A DNA stretch of 64,000 bases from Bdellovibrionaceae bacterium UBA6502 (GTDB lineage: Bacteria; Bdellovibrionota; Bdellovibrionia; Bdellovibrionales; UBA840), in NCBI GenBank assembly GCA_002436415.1, contig DJMA01000003.1:124001-188000 (forward strand), in the 5' to 3' direction. Positions 25,594-35,662 of this stretch are shown here, in pieces. Positions within the stretch are counted from its first letter, which is position 1. Each line of letters opens with the position of its first letter. Below the pieces are notes generated by a model. It had not been told where the DNA came from. It did not search any database and worked only from the letters and a program-made list of their open reading frames with translations. The position numbers were made by a program, and so were the translations under genes.

Positions 25594-26568
25594 TTATCGC
25601 AAATAAGGACTTTCTTTCGAAAGGTAATTTACCACATAATCTTCTACTGCTTTTTCTAAAGGCCATTGTGGCTCGCTTAATCCCACTTCTTTCAGCTTGG
25701 AAATATTAGCTTCTGTAAAATATTGGTACTGATCACGGATATGTTCTGGAATATCAATGTACTCAATTTTTGGTTCTAAATTTAAACTTTTAAAAACAGC
25801 ATTGGTTAAATCGTTCCAAGTTCTAGCTTCGCCAAAGCCCATGTTAAATAAACCGTCGACCTCTTTCATTTGCATTAACTCGATCATCCAACGAGTGATG
25901 TCTTTTACATAGACGAAGTCACGTTTTTGTTCTCCATCTTTGTAATCAGGGCGGTGACTTCTGAAAAGTTGCATCTTTCCTTCTTCTTTGATCTTGTGGA
26001 AAGATTTAAAAACTACAGAGGACATTTCCGTTTTATGGTATTCGTTAGGGCCAAAAACGTTGAAGAATTTTAAGCCAGCACAGACTTTCGGTTTTTTTGA
26101 TTGTTGGCTCACCCAGCGATCAAACAAAACTTTTGAATAGCCATAAGGGTTTAAAGGTAAAAGCTCGAAGCTATCTGTGCGATCATCAAAACCATTTTCA
26201 CCTTCACCGTAAGTGGCAGCACTACTGGCGTAAATAAACTTTTTGCCAAACTCTTTACACCACTTAAAACAAACTTGAGAAAAGTAATAGTTATTGTCAC
26301 AAAGAAAATCCATATCTTTTTCAGTGGTGCTGGAACAAGCACCTAGATGAAAAATGCCATCCACTTTTTTGATGTATTCTGGATCTTCAAGAATATCGTA
26401 AAAAACTTCCTTTTGAATGAAATCAGTAAATTTTAAGCCAGCTAAGTTTTTCCATTTAGAACCATTGCGAAACTGATCCACACAAATGATATCTGTGAAT
26501 CCCATTTGGTTTAAATTCCAAACCAAGGCACTTCCGATAAATCCAGCTGCTCCAGTAACGATATACAT
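25594..26568 (-). CDS. hldD: ADP-L-glycero-D-manno-heptose 6-epimerase
   Basis: A 324-residue extended short-chain dehydrogenase that epimerises ADP-D-glycero-beta-D-manno-heptose for the LPS inner core. The NAD(P)-binding motif GAAGFIGS is at residues 6-13. The family marker VDQFRNGSKWKNL follows. The catalytic Tyr-x3-Lys is in YGYSKVLFD (about 142), and there is a substrate-loop KRDFVYVKDI. Gram-negative envelopes with heptose-containing LPS need this enzyme, so it helps classify the organism. It is transcribed alone with its own terminator; no other heptose genes are in the window. Confidence 0.94.
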   Translation of the reverse strand: MYIVTGAAGFIGSALVWNLNQMGFTDIICVDQFRNGSKWKNLAGLKFTDFIQKEVFYDILEDPEYIKKVDGIFHLGACSSTTEKDMDFLCDNNYYFSQVCFKWCKEFGKKFIYASSAATYGEGENGFDDRTDSFELLPLNPYGYSKVLFDRWVSQQSKKPKVCAGLKFFNVFGPNEYHKTEMSSVVFKSFHKIKEEGKMQLFRSHRPDYKDGEQKRDFVYVKDITRWMIELMQMKEVDGLFNMGFGEARTWNDLTNAVFKSLNLEPKIEYIDIPEHIRDQYQYFTEANISKLKEVGLSEPQWPLEKAVEDYVVNYLSKESPYLR

Positions 26569-26728
26569 ACAATTCTCCTAGTTTTTTGGATTTATAACAT
26601 AAGAGCTTTGGGCTGGCATCTATTTCATTCCCATGAGCTTTCCTTGTTGGTTGGCGAAAATTTTTAGAACTGAAACTAACTTGGGCATTGGGGAAGTTTG
26701 GAAGCATTTTTACTAGGGGAGTTGTTAA

Positions 26729-26932
26729 ATGGGTTTCATTGAAAAATGGGATGTGACTATACTTTATGGAGGCCTTTTACTAAAAGCTGTTTATAAAAAA
26801 TTAAGTGATATCAGTGGTTTATGTGTTTTAGAGCTTAAAAGATTAAGTTATTTTGCTAGTTTGAAAACTGATTTTTCTAAGCTGATAATTGACTTTTTGT
26901 CTCAATCGTTATACTATGCGTCAAACCCCTAA
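26729..26932 (+). CDS. Possible small protein, 67 residues, unrecognised
   Basis: The ATG at 26729 follows AGGGGAG with a 7-base spacer, an optimal ribosome binding site. The product has no signal peptide, no known motif and moderate hydrophobicity. It overlaps the first possible start of the esterase gene, so it could act as a coupled leader. Supported only by the ribosome binding site; it may be chance. Confidence 0.25.
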   Translation: MGFIEKWDVTILYGGLLLKAVYKKLSDISGLCVLELKRLSYFASLKTDFSKLIIDFLSQSLYYASNP

Positions 26933-26954
26933 TCAATCTCGGAAATTTGAATCT

Positions 26955-27662
26955 ATGATATTTACGACTGAATTTGACTATGAAGTGATCCCTCCAAAGA
27001 CTTGGAAGGGCCCTGAAGATGCTAAATTAATGATTGTTCTGCATGGTAGAGGTGACTCTTTAAAGCCATTTCGTGAGTTTGATGAAGAGCTTCCTTTAGA
27101 AGGCTTTACCTACTTATTGTTAAACGCGCCTAGAAAATATGATGGTGGTTACACCTGGTATGCCTTTCCACCGAAGCAGGGGCCCGAAGTGGCTCGCAAT
27201 CGTTTAAAGATTTTTCGTCTTTTAGAGGAACTGCAATTGCAAGGCTGGAAGCTTGAAAACATCTATTTTCTTGGTTTTTCCCAAGGTTCTCTAATGTCTA
27301 TTGATGTGGGAATTCGCTACCCACAAAGGCTAGGTGGAATCATTGGAATTAGTGGCTATATCTATTTTTTCGAAAACTGGTTGGAAGAGGTCAGTGAGGC
27401 TGCTTACGAAACTCCGATACTAATCACTCATGGTACTGAAGATTTTGATTTACCCATTGAAGACACTCAGAAAGACGTTTGGCGATTACTCTTTGAAGCA
27501 GGGATTCCATTGACATGGAAGGAGTTTAAGAAGGAACACGAAATATGTGTGGATTATGAAACTCCCTTTATTCGAAATTGGATATTTGCGAATCGTAAAA
27601 AGAGAAAGTCTTTAGCTAGTAATTCTCGAAATTTAATCTATGAAAACTCTCTATCTCTCTAA
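26955..27662 (+). CDS. Alpha/beta hydrolase, carboxylesterase/phospholipase family
   Basis: A ~235-residue serine hydrolase of the YpfH / carboxylesterase-2 type. The oxyanion-hole region is MIVLHGRGDS (about residue 30), the nucleophile elbow GFSQGS (about 107), the acid candidate is in HGTEDFDLP and the His candidate is in KKEHEI. No signal peptide is seen, so it is cytosolic. ATG 26955 is chosen because it leaves the usual 30 residues before HGRG; an ATG at 26916 in the same frame is possible. The last codons and stop are part of the terminator hairpin. Confidence 0.8.
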   Translation: MIFTTEFDYEVIPPKTWKGPEDAKLMIVLHGRGDSLKPFREFDEELPLEGFTYLLLNAPRKYDGGYTWYAFPPKQGPEVARNRLKIFRLLEELQLQGWKLENIYFLGFSQGSLMSIDVGIRYPQRLGGIIGISGYIYFFENWLEEVSEAAYETPILITHGTEDFDLPIEDTQKDVWRLLFEAGIPLTWKEFKKEHEICVDYETPFIRNWIFANRKKRKSLASNSRNLIYENSLSL

Positions 27663-27671
27663 GAGAGTTTT
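27643..27671 (+). terminator. Terminator overlapping the esterase stop codon
   Basis: A 10-bp perfect stem AAAACTCTCT/AGAGAGTTTT (27643-27652 with 27662-27671) ends in four T residues. The stop codon TAA (27660-27662) lies at the loop/stem border. Confidence 0.7.
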
Positions 27672-27838
27672 AAATGTTAACGGATAAGCATAAGAGATTT
27701 TTTAAGTCTAAGGCAAATCCGTTTGGCATAATAAATTAAAGTTTAATGATTAAAATTTCTTAAATGTTAAGCCTGTCTCTTTTTAATACATTTGGCTGGA
27801 CCTAAGTGTATTGTTTTGGCGCAAAATACTGATTCATT

Positions 27839-27867
27839 TTGTTTAGTGTCTCGAAGCTATATAAAAT
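27839..27867 (+). promoter_or_regulatory. Sigma-70-like promoter of the giant prepilin-like gene, probably leaderless
   Basis: TTGTTT (27839-27844), a 17-base spacer, then TAAAAT (27862-27867, five of six matches to TATAAT). The expected transcription start falls at or within a base or two of the GTG at 27874. No Shine-Dalgarno sequence precedes that GTG, and it is the only usable start codon before the prepilin motif. Confidence 0.5.
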
Positions 27868-27873
27868 ATTATC

Positions 27874-30800
27874 GTGCGCGTATTAAAAGTATTAAAAGAT
27901 TCAAAAGGGAACACCCTAATTAATGTGCTAATCGGAGCAAGTCTGTTAGCAGGGGGTGCTATATTAGTTTCACAAGGCGTTGTTTCAACAAGAAAGAATG
28001 CCATTCAGCTGAATAAATCCAGTTCAGGGCAAATTGCTGCTAAAAATATTATGGATTTGATGAAGACGAAGGATAATGCTTCTCGAACGGGGAATGTTAA
28101 TTATTATCCGTCAAATCATCCATTTACGGCGGCAGATGGTTCTACGGGGAGTGTCGTAGATCACGACCCAAAAGATGCATTGTCGGGCTACAATTATAGT
28201 TCAGTAAGTCCAGCTACCAATACCGATCCACTTACTACTTACGGAGTTGAACATGCCGGTGCAAGATATTACTTTGCTCCAGTTTGGCGTCAGGACACCT
28301 CGGCTTTAGTTAGTTCTACGGATTGGGTTTTTGAAGGGGCTTCACCAGGAAGCTTTGACAATGAAGTGCTTGATGGGAGTGTTACTGATTTTAGAGTTTC
28401 AAGTGGCTTAAACTTAGAAATGACAGCTGCTGGGGTTTGTGGAACTGCAAATCTAACAGCTGCCTGTGAAAATCAATACAATAGTGATGCAAACATCGTT
28501 ATGGCAAATTCAGTTCATACATGGCAGTCAATGGAAGCCATTATATCTAGATTGGCCTATTTTTATAACGAATACCCTGATTTCTGTACGCAAACGAAAG
28601 GTTTGCAGATCATCGCCAACAGTAACTATCAAACAGGGGTAGACTCTTGGATAGATACTACGAAAACGGTGAGGGCTGATACTTTAGATTTTTTCCAAGA
28701 GATTTTTGCATCAGAGTTAATTGATGTGCCTAGTGCTCAAGAAAATTCACTAAATGTTTGGTTAAAACTTGAAAAAGAGGATCTACTTTCTAATAACAAA
28801 ACTACCTCTTGTAGCACTGATTTTGAAGCCCTTCCTCCTGGAACTCAAGCAAACACTGGAAACTTAACCAGTTCAGGTTTAAGAGTAACCATTCAAGTTG
28901 AATATGAAGAACAAGACGCTGATGGCAATGTCCAAACTAAGATAGCGATTTTCAACAACTCTTTTTCTCAATCTAGACTTTCATTGGTTCCAGAAGTTTT
29001 AGCTGATCCTACAGTGAGTGCTTTGCCTTACGATGCTGCTGACCCCTATTCTCCAGTGACAAGCATTGATCCAACTTCAACTAACGAATATTGTGGTGAG
29101 GTAAGAGAAGGCAGTGGGGATACAGGATCTGCTCCGACGATTGAAGTGGAAGCAAATATGCGTGCAGTGGCCGGTGTGCCATTTTGTCGTTTAGAGTATA
29201 TGAGACCAAATTATGGAGAATCTTTTCATAATGGGGTTCAATTGGTTGATTTAGCTCAGCCCGATGCTGCTGCAATTAACTCTGCCATTCAATGGGCTAT
29301 GGCTTACAGGGACTCTGGTTGGTTTTTATGTACAATGCCTCCTAGAACTTTTGCTGCGGGTTTTGATCCTGAAATTTTAGATATAACTGACCCTTTTGGA
29401 AATTCTACCAATGCAGATGGTAAAAAAGGTTTACGCCAAATGCAGGCCGATGGAGATTACGCTGTAGTACGTTTTGAAAACATTCGAACTACATTGGATG
29501 AAACCAATCAGAACCTAAGGATGAGAATAAAAGGTCTTTCAGAGGGTGAATATAGATTCTCAGTAAAGATAGTGGATGCCAGTCGTTCCGTTTCGGCTGA
29601 AAGAAGCTCTACTTGGAAGGTGGATTTACTTCGACCCTTCGCAATCACACGAAACATCAGAACCGTGCAGAACGCAGCCGGAAGATATTTAGTTGGTGAA
29701 TTTGGTCAAGCTTTGGTTGGTTCCTTACATATAAATGGTGATTCTGATCCAAGTAATGATTGGGTTCAGCAGTTGCCAGGCAATGGAACTCGTCCCAATG
29801 AAATCGCTCTTCTAAATACTTTAAACGCAAATTTTGGCCAGTCTGCAGATGGTGAAACTGGCGAGCTTTACCAATGTGGTGGTGGGACTCCGGCCTTCGA
29901 ACCTCCAGATCAGGCAGATTATTCTCATTTGTATAATGTTTTTGGTGGCGGAGTAAAATGGTACTTTGGTCCAAGTCGACCCGTTGATGAGATCTATAAA
30001 GATGGTTCTGGTGATACGATAGAGGATTATTTTGAAACTGGGACAATTCCAGGCCCACCGGATTCGAGAGAATTGTTACTAACTGATTGTAATTTGGACT
30101 CATCGACGGTTATTGGTCCAATGATCGATGCAATAGCCGCCAATAGTGGTGAATATATGGTCGCCATGCAACTATGTGACTTGTGTGGCGACGGAGCGCC
30201 AAATCAGATGGGATTCCGTTATTGGATTGCTGATTTCACGCCTCAAAGCAGTACAGACTTTACTGTTGAAGTAAATAACGGAAATACAGCTTTATCGAGT
30301 AATACTTTTAATATGTATCAATCAGGTGTTTCACCGCTTTTCGAATATGGAATACGCGTTCAAAAACCTCAACATCAAGTTGGTCGATACGCAGGAACAA
30401 GACCGCTCCCAATGGCGGCGGTTTGTGAGGTTGCTAGCTCTGACGCTCCTTTTGATATAGTTACAACTTCTAATAAAGACAATTATACGTACGTGACTGA
30501 CAGATTTCATACAAACTATGTAATTGATCCTGTAACTCCGACTGATTTATATGGAAATCCAAATTGGGTTATAGATCCTGATAATGAATATCCCACCCAT
30601 AGCTTTACGTGTTCTCAGCCAAATTTAAGTAACTCTTGTCGAGAAGATTCTGCTGCTCCTATCACTGGTGTAATCGCCGGTGCGGCGATTGATGCTTGTG
30701 GAAGATTTAGACCGGATAATCCTCCAGATGATAAACCGTCGGTAGATCTCTCTACAGAAGTGAATACTTATATGGTTAGAGGATATTCAAGTGGTTCTTT

Positions 30801-33800
30801 GAGTGGTAGGAACGATCGTTGTAATCAGGTTGATTGCGTACCTGGTTACTACTGTGATCAAGTTGGTAGTGTAGGTGGTGGATCTAATGTGCCTTCAGAT
30901 GCCGCTGGTGTATGTCGTGCTCAAGACGAAGTGTTCTGGGACCAAACCAATTCTTATGGAAATCCTACAACGGTCGGGGGCTTGCAAAGAAGAACTACTA
31001 TGGGATTCTTAGGTGGAGCACCTCCTCCATCTCCTGCCTGTGGTGCTTTTTCTGGAACAGATTTTATCGGTGCAGACTGTGCCTGTGGTTGGAACCGAGA
31101 CTGTAATAACAATATTACAGGTCTTGGAAGCTGTAGTTCGGCCAATTTGAAATGTACTAATGGTGGAGTTGATTGTAGTTCTAGTGAAGCAGCAGCAGCG
31201 GCTTGTTTGATTTTAGGGTCGATTGGTGGAGTTGGAATTTCAGAATCAGACATCAGCGGGCGACCGAACTACATTAATACTAGTACTTCGGTTACAGCTT
31301 ATGCTCCGTTGATGTCAGGTAACACTTTGAATCCAGCAGCATGTTTACCTGATTCTAACTATCGTGGTTATGTTGCTTATCAAACTGAATATGCTGGTGC
31401 TGGAATTCCTGCAATTACTTATGCAGAAGGTGTTGGAGCTGGTGAGTCCGCTAACTATGACACCAATGGTGGACGCTGTACTTGGGAAAAAGGAAATGGT
31501 GCCAGCTGTGGTTGGCAAGAAACCCGAGATAATGAGCACCTTCGACACCAAACCAATGGGCATGAGTGGTGTGTCGCCGGGACAAATGTATATGGAGACT
31601 GGGAGTGGACCACTTTTAGCTCAACAGACCATGCGACTTGTGTATCTACAGTTGCCGACGCTTATACAGATTCTTCTTGTCTAACTGATGTGGGTAGAGC
31701 ATGTCGAGATTTAGAATTAAAACCGGGACAAACGGATTTTAATATTGGCGATATTAGAAATTGTAACAATGGAACCACCCCTGCCTCACCAACTGGAACG
31801 GTTGCCTGGGTAATTAAAGATGGTCCTTATACATGTGATGGTGATTGGTCTAATACAGGCTCAACTAGTTGTGGTGGTGGATCGACTTGGGAATACACGA
31901 CAACTAGTAGTTGTACAGGAACCTGGGTTGCTGGAACTACTACAAGTTGTGGAGGTCCATCCTGTTCGGGAACGGTTGGTTGGAGTCTTATTAGTATTGA
32001 GGATGTTACTTGTGCAACTTTTCCCATTTGCTCATCGCCTGGTACCTGCTCAGATGCCGGCGATGTTGGAAATGGAAGTTGTAACTCAATTTCGGCTGGA
32101 ACTCGATGTGAGTTACAGCTATGTTCTTGTTCTTCAGGCTATTCAGCAGGAGGTACTTGTCCAGCTGATACATGTAGCTCTCTAGGAAGTCCTTGTACTA
32201 TAGGGGATACGTGTGACGATATTTCTGGTACAGATCAAACTCCTTATTCATGTAATGACACATCATCTTGTGGAAGTGCTCCATCGGGAGATATTCAAGG
32301 GGATTCTTGTTCTCCAGTAGGTAGTACAACTTCTCGCTTTAATGGGACGACGGTACAAAACTACGTTTGTGGTTGTGGTGCTGCTGGCTCTGAAGATTGT
32401 GAAAATATATCTAGTGGTTACACGGATCCAACTTCACCGCAAGTTGGCTGTACTCAAGATACCTTTGGAAAAACTTGTTCTAGAACAGATGCTGACACTA
32501 CTTATAGTTATCAGTGTACAGGTTGTGATTTTACTGGAACATACGCACAAGATCTTACAGGAGGAACGGATGATTTCCCTGTTGGTCATGTATACACAAA
32601 TGCAAACTCGACGATGCCAAGTTGTTCTAGTACTTTAGACTGTTCTACATTGGATGATGGTGGAGCAGATGGTTCCCAAAATTCTCGTTTCTGTTTTGAT
32701 TCTTCTACGAATAGAATTCATTATCAGGAATGTGAAATTCAGTCTTGTTCTGTTCCAGCTCTTGAGTGTAACTACAATGAAACAAGCCCTAATCCGTGGA
32801 CAGACGATTCTAATAATGTAAACATCGACTTTGCAGGAAGCTGTATAGCTACGCAAGGTTCGTGTGATAACTTACCGACAAACGCTGCTTCTGGGCAAGG
32901 TTTAGATAATTCATTTTGTCCAAATTTAAATCCGTTTGGAGTTGATTCTTGTTTAACTTGTGCTGATGTTTCTGCAAACTTTTGTTCCGGAGAAAGTTTT
33001 AGTACTCCAGATGGTTGTGGTGGAACTTTAAGTTGTACAGGTAGCTCTACAGTACCAATGGAATGTTTTGGAGACAGTTCTAATCTTCCTAAAACATCCT
33101 GTACGGGAGCGCCTGGAAATGTTTGTGTTCCTTTTACTGCTTGTGGTACTGCAAGCCCAATGCTTTGTGAAGCAAAAGTGGCCTGTGCCTCAGACGAATT
33201 GTACTATGCTAATCAATCGGACTGTAATTCGGTACATGGTGCTGCAAATTGTACAGAGATTACTGCTTATAACTTAGATGGTGGATATTGTGGTAGAGGT
33301 TGCCCTGGTGGTACAACATTCACCTCTGAGTCAAGTTGTGAAAATTCTGAATTGCCAAATTTTGACTTGCAGTGTGTGGAAACAAGACCTGGTAGTGGAG
33401 ATTGGTGTCCAGCGGGCTGTCCTACAAGTACTGATTTTACAACAGACCCTGATGGTTATTCTTCTCTCTCAAGTTGTGAAGATGGTGGTACTTATTCTTG
33501 TGCTTCAAGAAGTTTCTTCAATACCAGAAACTCAACATTGGTAGGAACGACAACTACTCAAAACACCACAAACTATCCTTTGAGAACTTTAGGAACGAGT
33601 AACCCAGTAAGTATTCAAGGTTTAACGGGTTCTGTGTATCAATCGGCTTCTCCATATTGTCGAATGGCAGATACTTCTGCAGTAGGTTTGTGTGGAACAG
33701 GTGAAACTGAATTTTTCGATTGGTCGGATTGTATTTCATCTACTTCTGATCCATCTCGTTGTAGTGCCATTGTTAGCTCAGGAACCTGCCAAGATAAATC

Positions 33801-35598
33801 GGGATGTTCTGGTACTACCTATGCAAGAGATACTTTAAGTTGTTCAGGTTCCACTCCTTCCGTTGGGGATTCAGTGAATAATTCTTGTTGTTCAGGATCG
33901 GGCTCTTGTTATTATATGGGATCATACTCTTATGATAGACATGACAATGGAACGGAAGTGACTGAGCAATTGTTTTGTACCTCATCTGTGCCTTCGGCTC
34001 CATCAACTCCTGGATCAAAACAATGGACTACTGGAAAATGTGCTGACGTCCCAGAGGCATTTAGACCGGCTGGGGGAAGTGGAACTGGAGCTGCTTGTAG
34101 TGAAACCGTAAATCCTGACAAATGCTACGAACGATCCTATAGTGGGGGATTCCCATCTCAATGTACAGTGGTTACAGATGACTTTGAAGTAATTTATTCA
34201 GACGACGGTTCAGAATCGAATTGTTCTGGAGATTGGACTGCAGGAGAATGGGGATCATGTAGTCGGTATGATATACCAAATTCTGATCCATCGTGTCCGG
34301 CTACTCCAGCTGACAGTTTTGGTGCGATCGAAGTATATTGTACTCCAGCTTCTTCATTATCGTGTACAGCTACCCCTAATGATGCTTCAGGATATACCGA
34401 TTCTTGGGATACAGGGGATTGGAGTTTGGCAGAGTCATATATTACAGGTAATGGTTGGGATATGTGCAATGGCGGTTTGAATGCGACTCTTGATATGACA
34501 TGTGGATCGGGACAAAATGGTCAAACCTGCTACTACGCATACTTAACTGGCTCAGGACCAACCTTATATGTAAACGACGCTACTTGTAGTTGTAGTGGCC
34601 CATCCACTCCAGTCAACACTTGTACTGAATATTGGTGTCAAGGCGCTTCCGGAGGAGGTAACAATCCACCAAGTGCATTTGATTTTGACATCTATTTAGA
34701 TGGCTCGACATTTAATGGTAATTTACACGTGAAGATAACTTCTCCTGCAACAGATTTAGATGGAGATACTTTGACTTATACCTACTATTTAAGAGCAGAT
34801 TGTGAAGATAACTTTACTGATTTTGCTTATGTTACTTCCGGTGGTGCTGGGCCAAGTACTCATGGCTGGGCATTAACGGGAACTCGAGTAATTACAAAGG
34901 CTCAATGTGAATTGGGCACTGCCCATCCTGCTCACTGTTCGAATGGATCTTCAAGTTGTAGCACTGCTAGTGACCTTGGAAATGAATGCTATAATGATCT
35001 TCCAGCCAATTGTTTAGTGAACAATACTGTGAACGAGTACACCTGTTCTGTTGGTGGAGGTGGTGGTTTCCCTGGTGATGGAGTTATCACAACCACGAAT
35101 ACCTGTATTGAAAATACCTGGAATATTCCTTCCTCGGCAGGAAGTGATTTTAGAGTACTTTGTGGTAGTTCTGATATCCCAGAGTATTTTGCAGCGGTTA
35201 GTGTTACGGATGGCACAGATACAGTTTGGGGTACAGGTAGCGGTAACATTAGAGGTAGGTCTTGGAGTGCAATTGGCTTAAATAATAGTGCGAATAGGTG
35301 CTCGGGTTCAACCTACTATAGAGTTAGTTGTGGAGGGAGTAGAGTTGTGACCAGTGGTCCCGATACAAGCGGTAACCAATGTGGTTCTCCACATGGTGAT
35401 GTGTGTACAGCAGCTCAAAATGGAGATTCATTTGGTTCAGTTACTTGTTCAGAGGTAGCGCTTGAATATGGCCTACCAGCGCCTAATCATGGAACGACAA
35501 CGACTGAGAGTTGTGTTTGTAGTCCGTGCTCCTATTCAGCCTATGTAAACGGTGATTACACCAATAACGTGAGTTACGACGCTTGTCAGAGCCCCTAA
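27874..35598 (+). CDS. Giant cysteine-rich protein with type IV prepilin-like N terminus
   Basis: A 2,574-residue surface protein. The N terminus, MRVLKVLKDSKG then NTLINVLIGASLLAGGAILVSQG, is a short basic leader ending in Gly followed by a hydrophobic pilin helix, the layout of a class III (prepilin peptidase) signal; position +5 is Asn, not the usual Glu. Residues to about 190 lack cysteine. Around 540-590 is an Ig/FN3-like strand-rich stretch. From about 979 to the end the chain is Cys/Gly/Ser/Thr-rich (about 120 of some 135 cysteines), with short repeats such as CxGxW, GWSL and WTAGEWGSC (thrombospondin-like). An Ig/cadherin-like segment, DLDGDTLTYTYYLRADC, lies near 2290. Likely a pilus-associated or cell-surface adhesin; the exact role is unknown. 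Confidence 0.8.
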   Translation: MRVLKVLKDSKGNTLINVLIGASLLAGGAILVSQGVVSTRKNAIQLNKSSSGQIAAKNIMDLMKTKDNASRTGNVNYYPSNHPFTAADGSTGSVVDHDPKDALSGYNYSSVSPATNTDPLTTYGVEHAGARYYFAPVWRQDTSALVSSTDWVFEGASPGSFDNEVLDGSVTDFRVSSGLNLEMTAAGVCGTANLTAACENQYNSDANIVMANSVHTWQSMEAIISRLAYFYNEYPDFCTQTKGLQIIANSNYQTGVDSWIDTTKTVRADTLDFFQEIFASELIDVPSAQENSLNVWLKLEKEDLLSNNKTTSCSTDFEALPPGTQANTGNLTSSGLRVTIQVEYEEQDADGNVQTKIAIFNNSFSQSRLSLVPEVLADPTVSALPYDAADPYSPVTSIDPTSTNEYCGEVREGSGDTGSAPTIEVEANMRAVAGVPFCRLEYMRPNYGESFHNGVQLVDLAQPDAAAINSAIQWAMAYRDSGWFLCTMPPRTFAAGFDPEILDITDPFGNSTNADGKKGLRQMQADGDYAVVRFENIRTTLDETNQNLRMRIKGLSEGEYRFSVKIVDASRSVSAERSSTWKVDLLRPFAITRNIRTVQNAAGRYLVGEFGQALVGSLHINGDSDPSNDWVQQLPGNGTRPNEIALLNTLNANFGQSADGETGELYQCGGGTPAFEPPDQADYSHLYNVFGGGVKWYFGPSRPVDEIYKDGSGDTIEDYFETGTIPGPPDSRELLLTDCNLDSSTVIGPMIDAIAANSGEYMVAMQLCDLCGDGAPNQMGFRYWIADFTPQSSTDFTVEVNNGNTALSSNTFNMYQSGVSPLFEYGIRVQKPQHQVGRYAGTRPLPMAAVCEVASSDAPFDIVTTSNKDNYTYVTDRFHTNYVIDPVTPTDLYGNPNWVIDPDNEYPTHSFTCSQPNLSNSCREDSAAPITGVIAGAAIDACGRFRPDNPPDDKPSVDLSTEVNTYMVRGYSSGSLSGRNDRCNQVDCVPGYYCDQVGSVGGGSNVPSDAAGVCRAQDEVFWDQTNSYGNPTTVGGLQRRTTMGFLGGAPPPSPACGAFSGTDFIGADCACGWNRDCNNNITGLGSCSSANLKCTNGGVDCSSSEAAAAACLILGSIGGVGISESDISGRPNYINTSTSVTAYAPLMSGNTLNPAACLPDSNYRGYVAYQTEYAGAGIPAITYAEGVGAGESANYDTNGGRCTWEKGNGASCGWQETRDNEHLRHQTNGHEWCVAGTNVYGDWEWTTFSSTDHATCVSTVADAYTDSSCLTDVGRACRDLELKPGQTDFNIGDIRNCNNGTTPASPTGTVAWVIKDGPYTCDGDWSNTGSTSCGGGSTWEYTTTSSCTGTWVAGTTTSCGGPSCSGTVGWSLISIEDVTCATFPICSSPGTCSDAGDVGNGSCNSISAGTRCELQLCSCSSGYSAGGTCPADTCSSLGSPCTIGDTCDDISGTDQTPYSCNDTSSCGSAPSGDIQGDSCSPVGSTTSRFNGTTVQNYVCGCGAAGSEDCENISSGYTDPTSPQVGCTQDTFGKTCSRTDADTTYSYQCTGCDFTGTYAQDLTGGTDDFPVGHVYTNANSTMPSCSSTLDCSTLDDGGADGSQNSRFCFDSSTNRIHYQECEIQSCSVPALECNYNETSPNPWTDDSNNVNIDFAGSCIATQGSCDNLPTNAASGQGLDNSFCPNLNPFGVDSCLTCADVSANFCSGESFSTPDGCGGTLSCTGSSTVPMECFGDSSNLPKTSCTGAPGNVCVPFTACGTASPMLCEAKVACASDELYYANQSDCNSVHGAANCTEITAYNLDGGYCGRGCPGGTTFTSESSCENSELPNFDLQCVETRPGSGDWCPAGCPTSTDFTTDPDGYSSLSSCEDGGTYSCASRSFFNTRNSTLVGTTTTQNTTNYPLRTLGTSNPVSIQGLTGSVYQSASPYCRMADTSAVGLCGTGETEFFDWSDCISSTSDPSRCSAIVSSGTCQDKSGCSGTTYARDTLSCSGSTPSVGDSVNNSCCSGSGSCYYMGSYSYDRHDNGTEVTEQLFCTSSVPSAPSTPGSKQWTTGKCADVPEAFRPAGGSGTGAACSETVNPDKCYERSYSGGFPSQCTVVTDDFEVIYSDDGSESNCSGDWTAGEWGSCSRYDIPNSDPSCPATPADSFGAIEVYCTPASSLSCTATPNDASGYTDSWDTGDWSLAESYITGNGWDMCNGGLNATLDMTCGSGQNGQTCYYAYLTGSGPTLYVNDATCSCSGPSTPVNTCTEYWCQGASGGGNNPPSAFDFDIYLDGSTFNGNLHVKITSPATDLDGDTLTYTYYLRADCEDNFTDFAYVTSGGAGPSTHGWALTGTRVITKAQCELGTAHPAHCSNGSSSCSTASDLGNECYNDLPANCLVNNTVNEYTCSVGGGGGFPGDGVITTTNTCIENTWNIPSSAGSDFRVLCGSSDIPEYFAAVSVTDGTDTVWGTGSGNIRGRSWSAIGLNNSANRCSGSTYYRVSCGGSRVVTSGPDTSGNQCGSPHGDVCTAAQNGDSFGSVTCSEVALEYGLPAPNHGTTTTESCVCSPCSYSAYVNGDYTNNVSYDACQSP

Positions 35599-35637
35599 CA
35601 GCACCTAGCACTTATCGATAGATAAATTTGGTTTTTA

Positions 35638-35662
35638 TTGAGACTCAAAATTTGAGTCTCAA
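35638..35662. terminator. Palindromic hairpin between convergent genes
   Basis: TTGAGACTCAAA and TTTGAGTCTCAA (35638-35649 with 35651-35662) form a near-perfect palindrome. It lies after the giant gene and contains the stop codon (TGA, minus strand, 35661-35659) of the convergent flavoprotein gene. A T-rich stretch follows a few bases later on the plus strand and precedes it as TTTTT. Confidence 0.65.

Noticed and set aside
29657..34469. Many long minus-strand and alternate-frame open frames inside the giant gene
   Set aside because: They are shadows of the 2,574-codon frame; the plus-strand reading is continuous and has the prepilin-like start.
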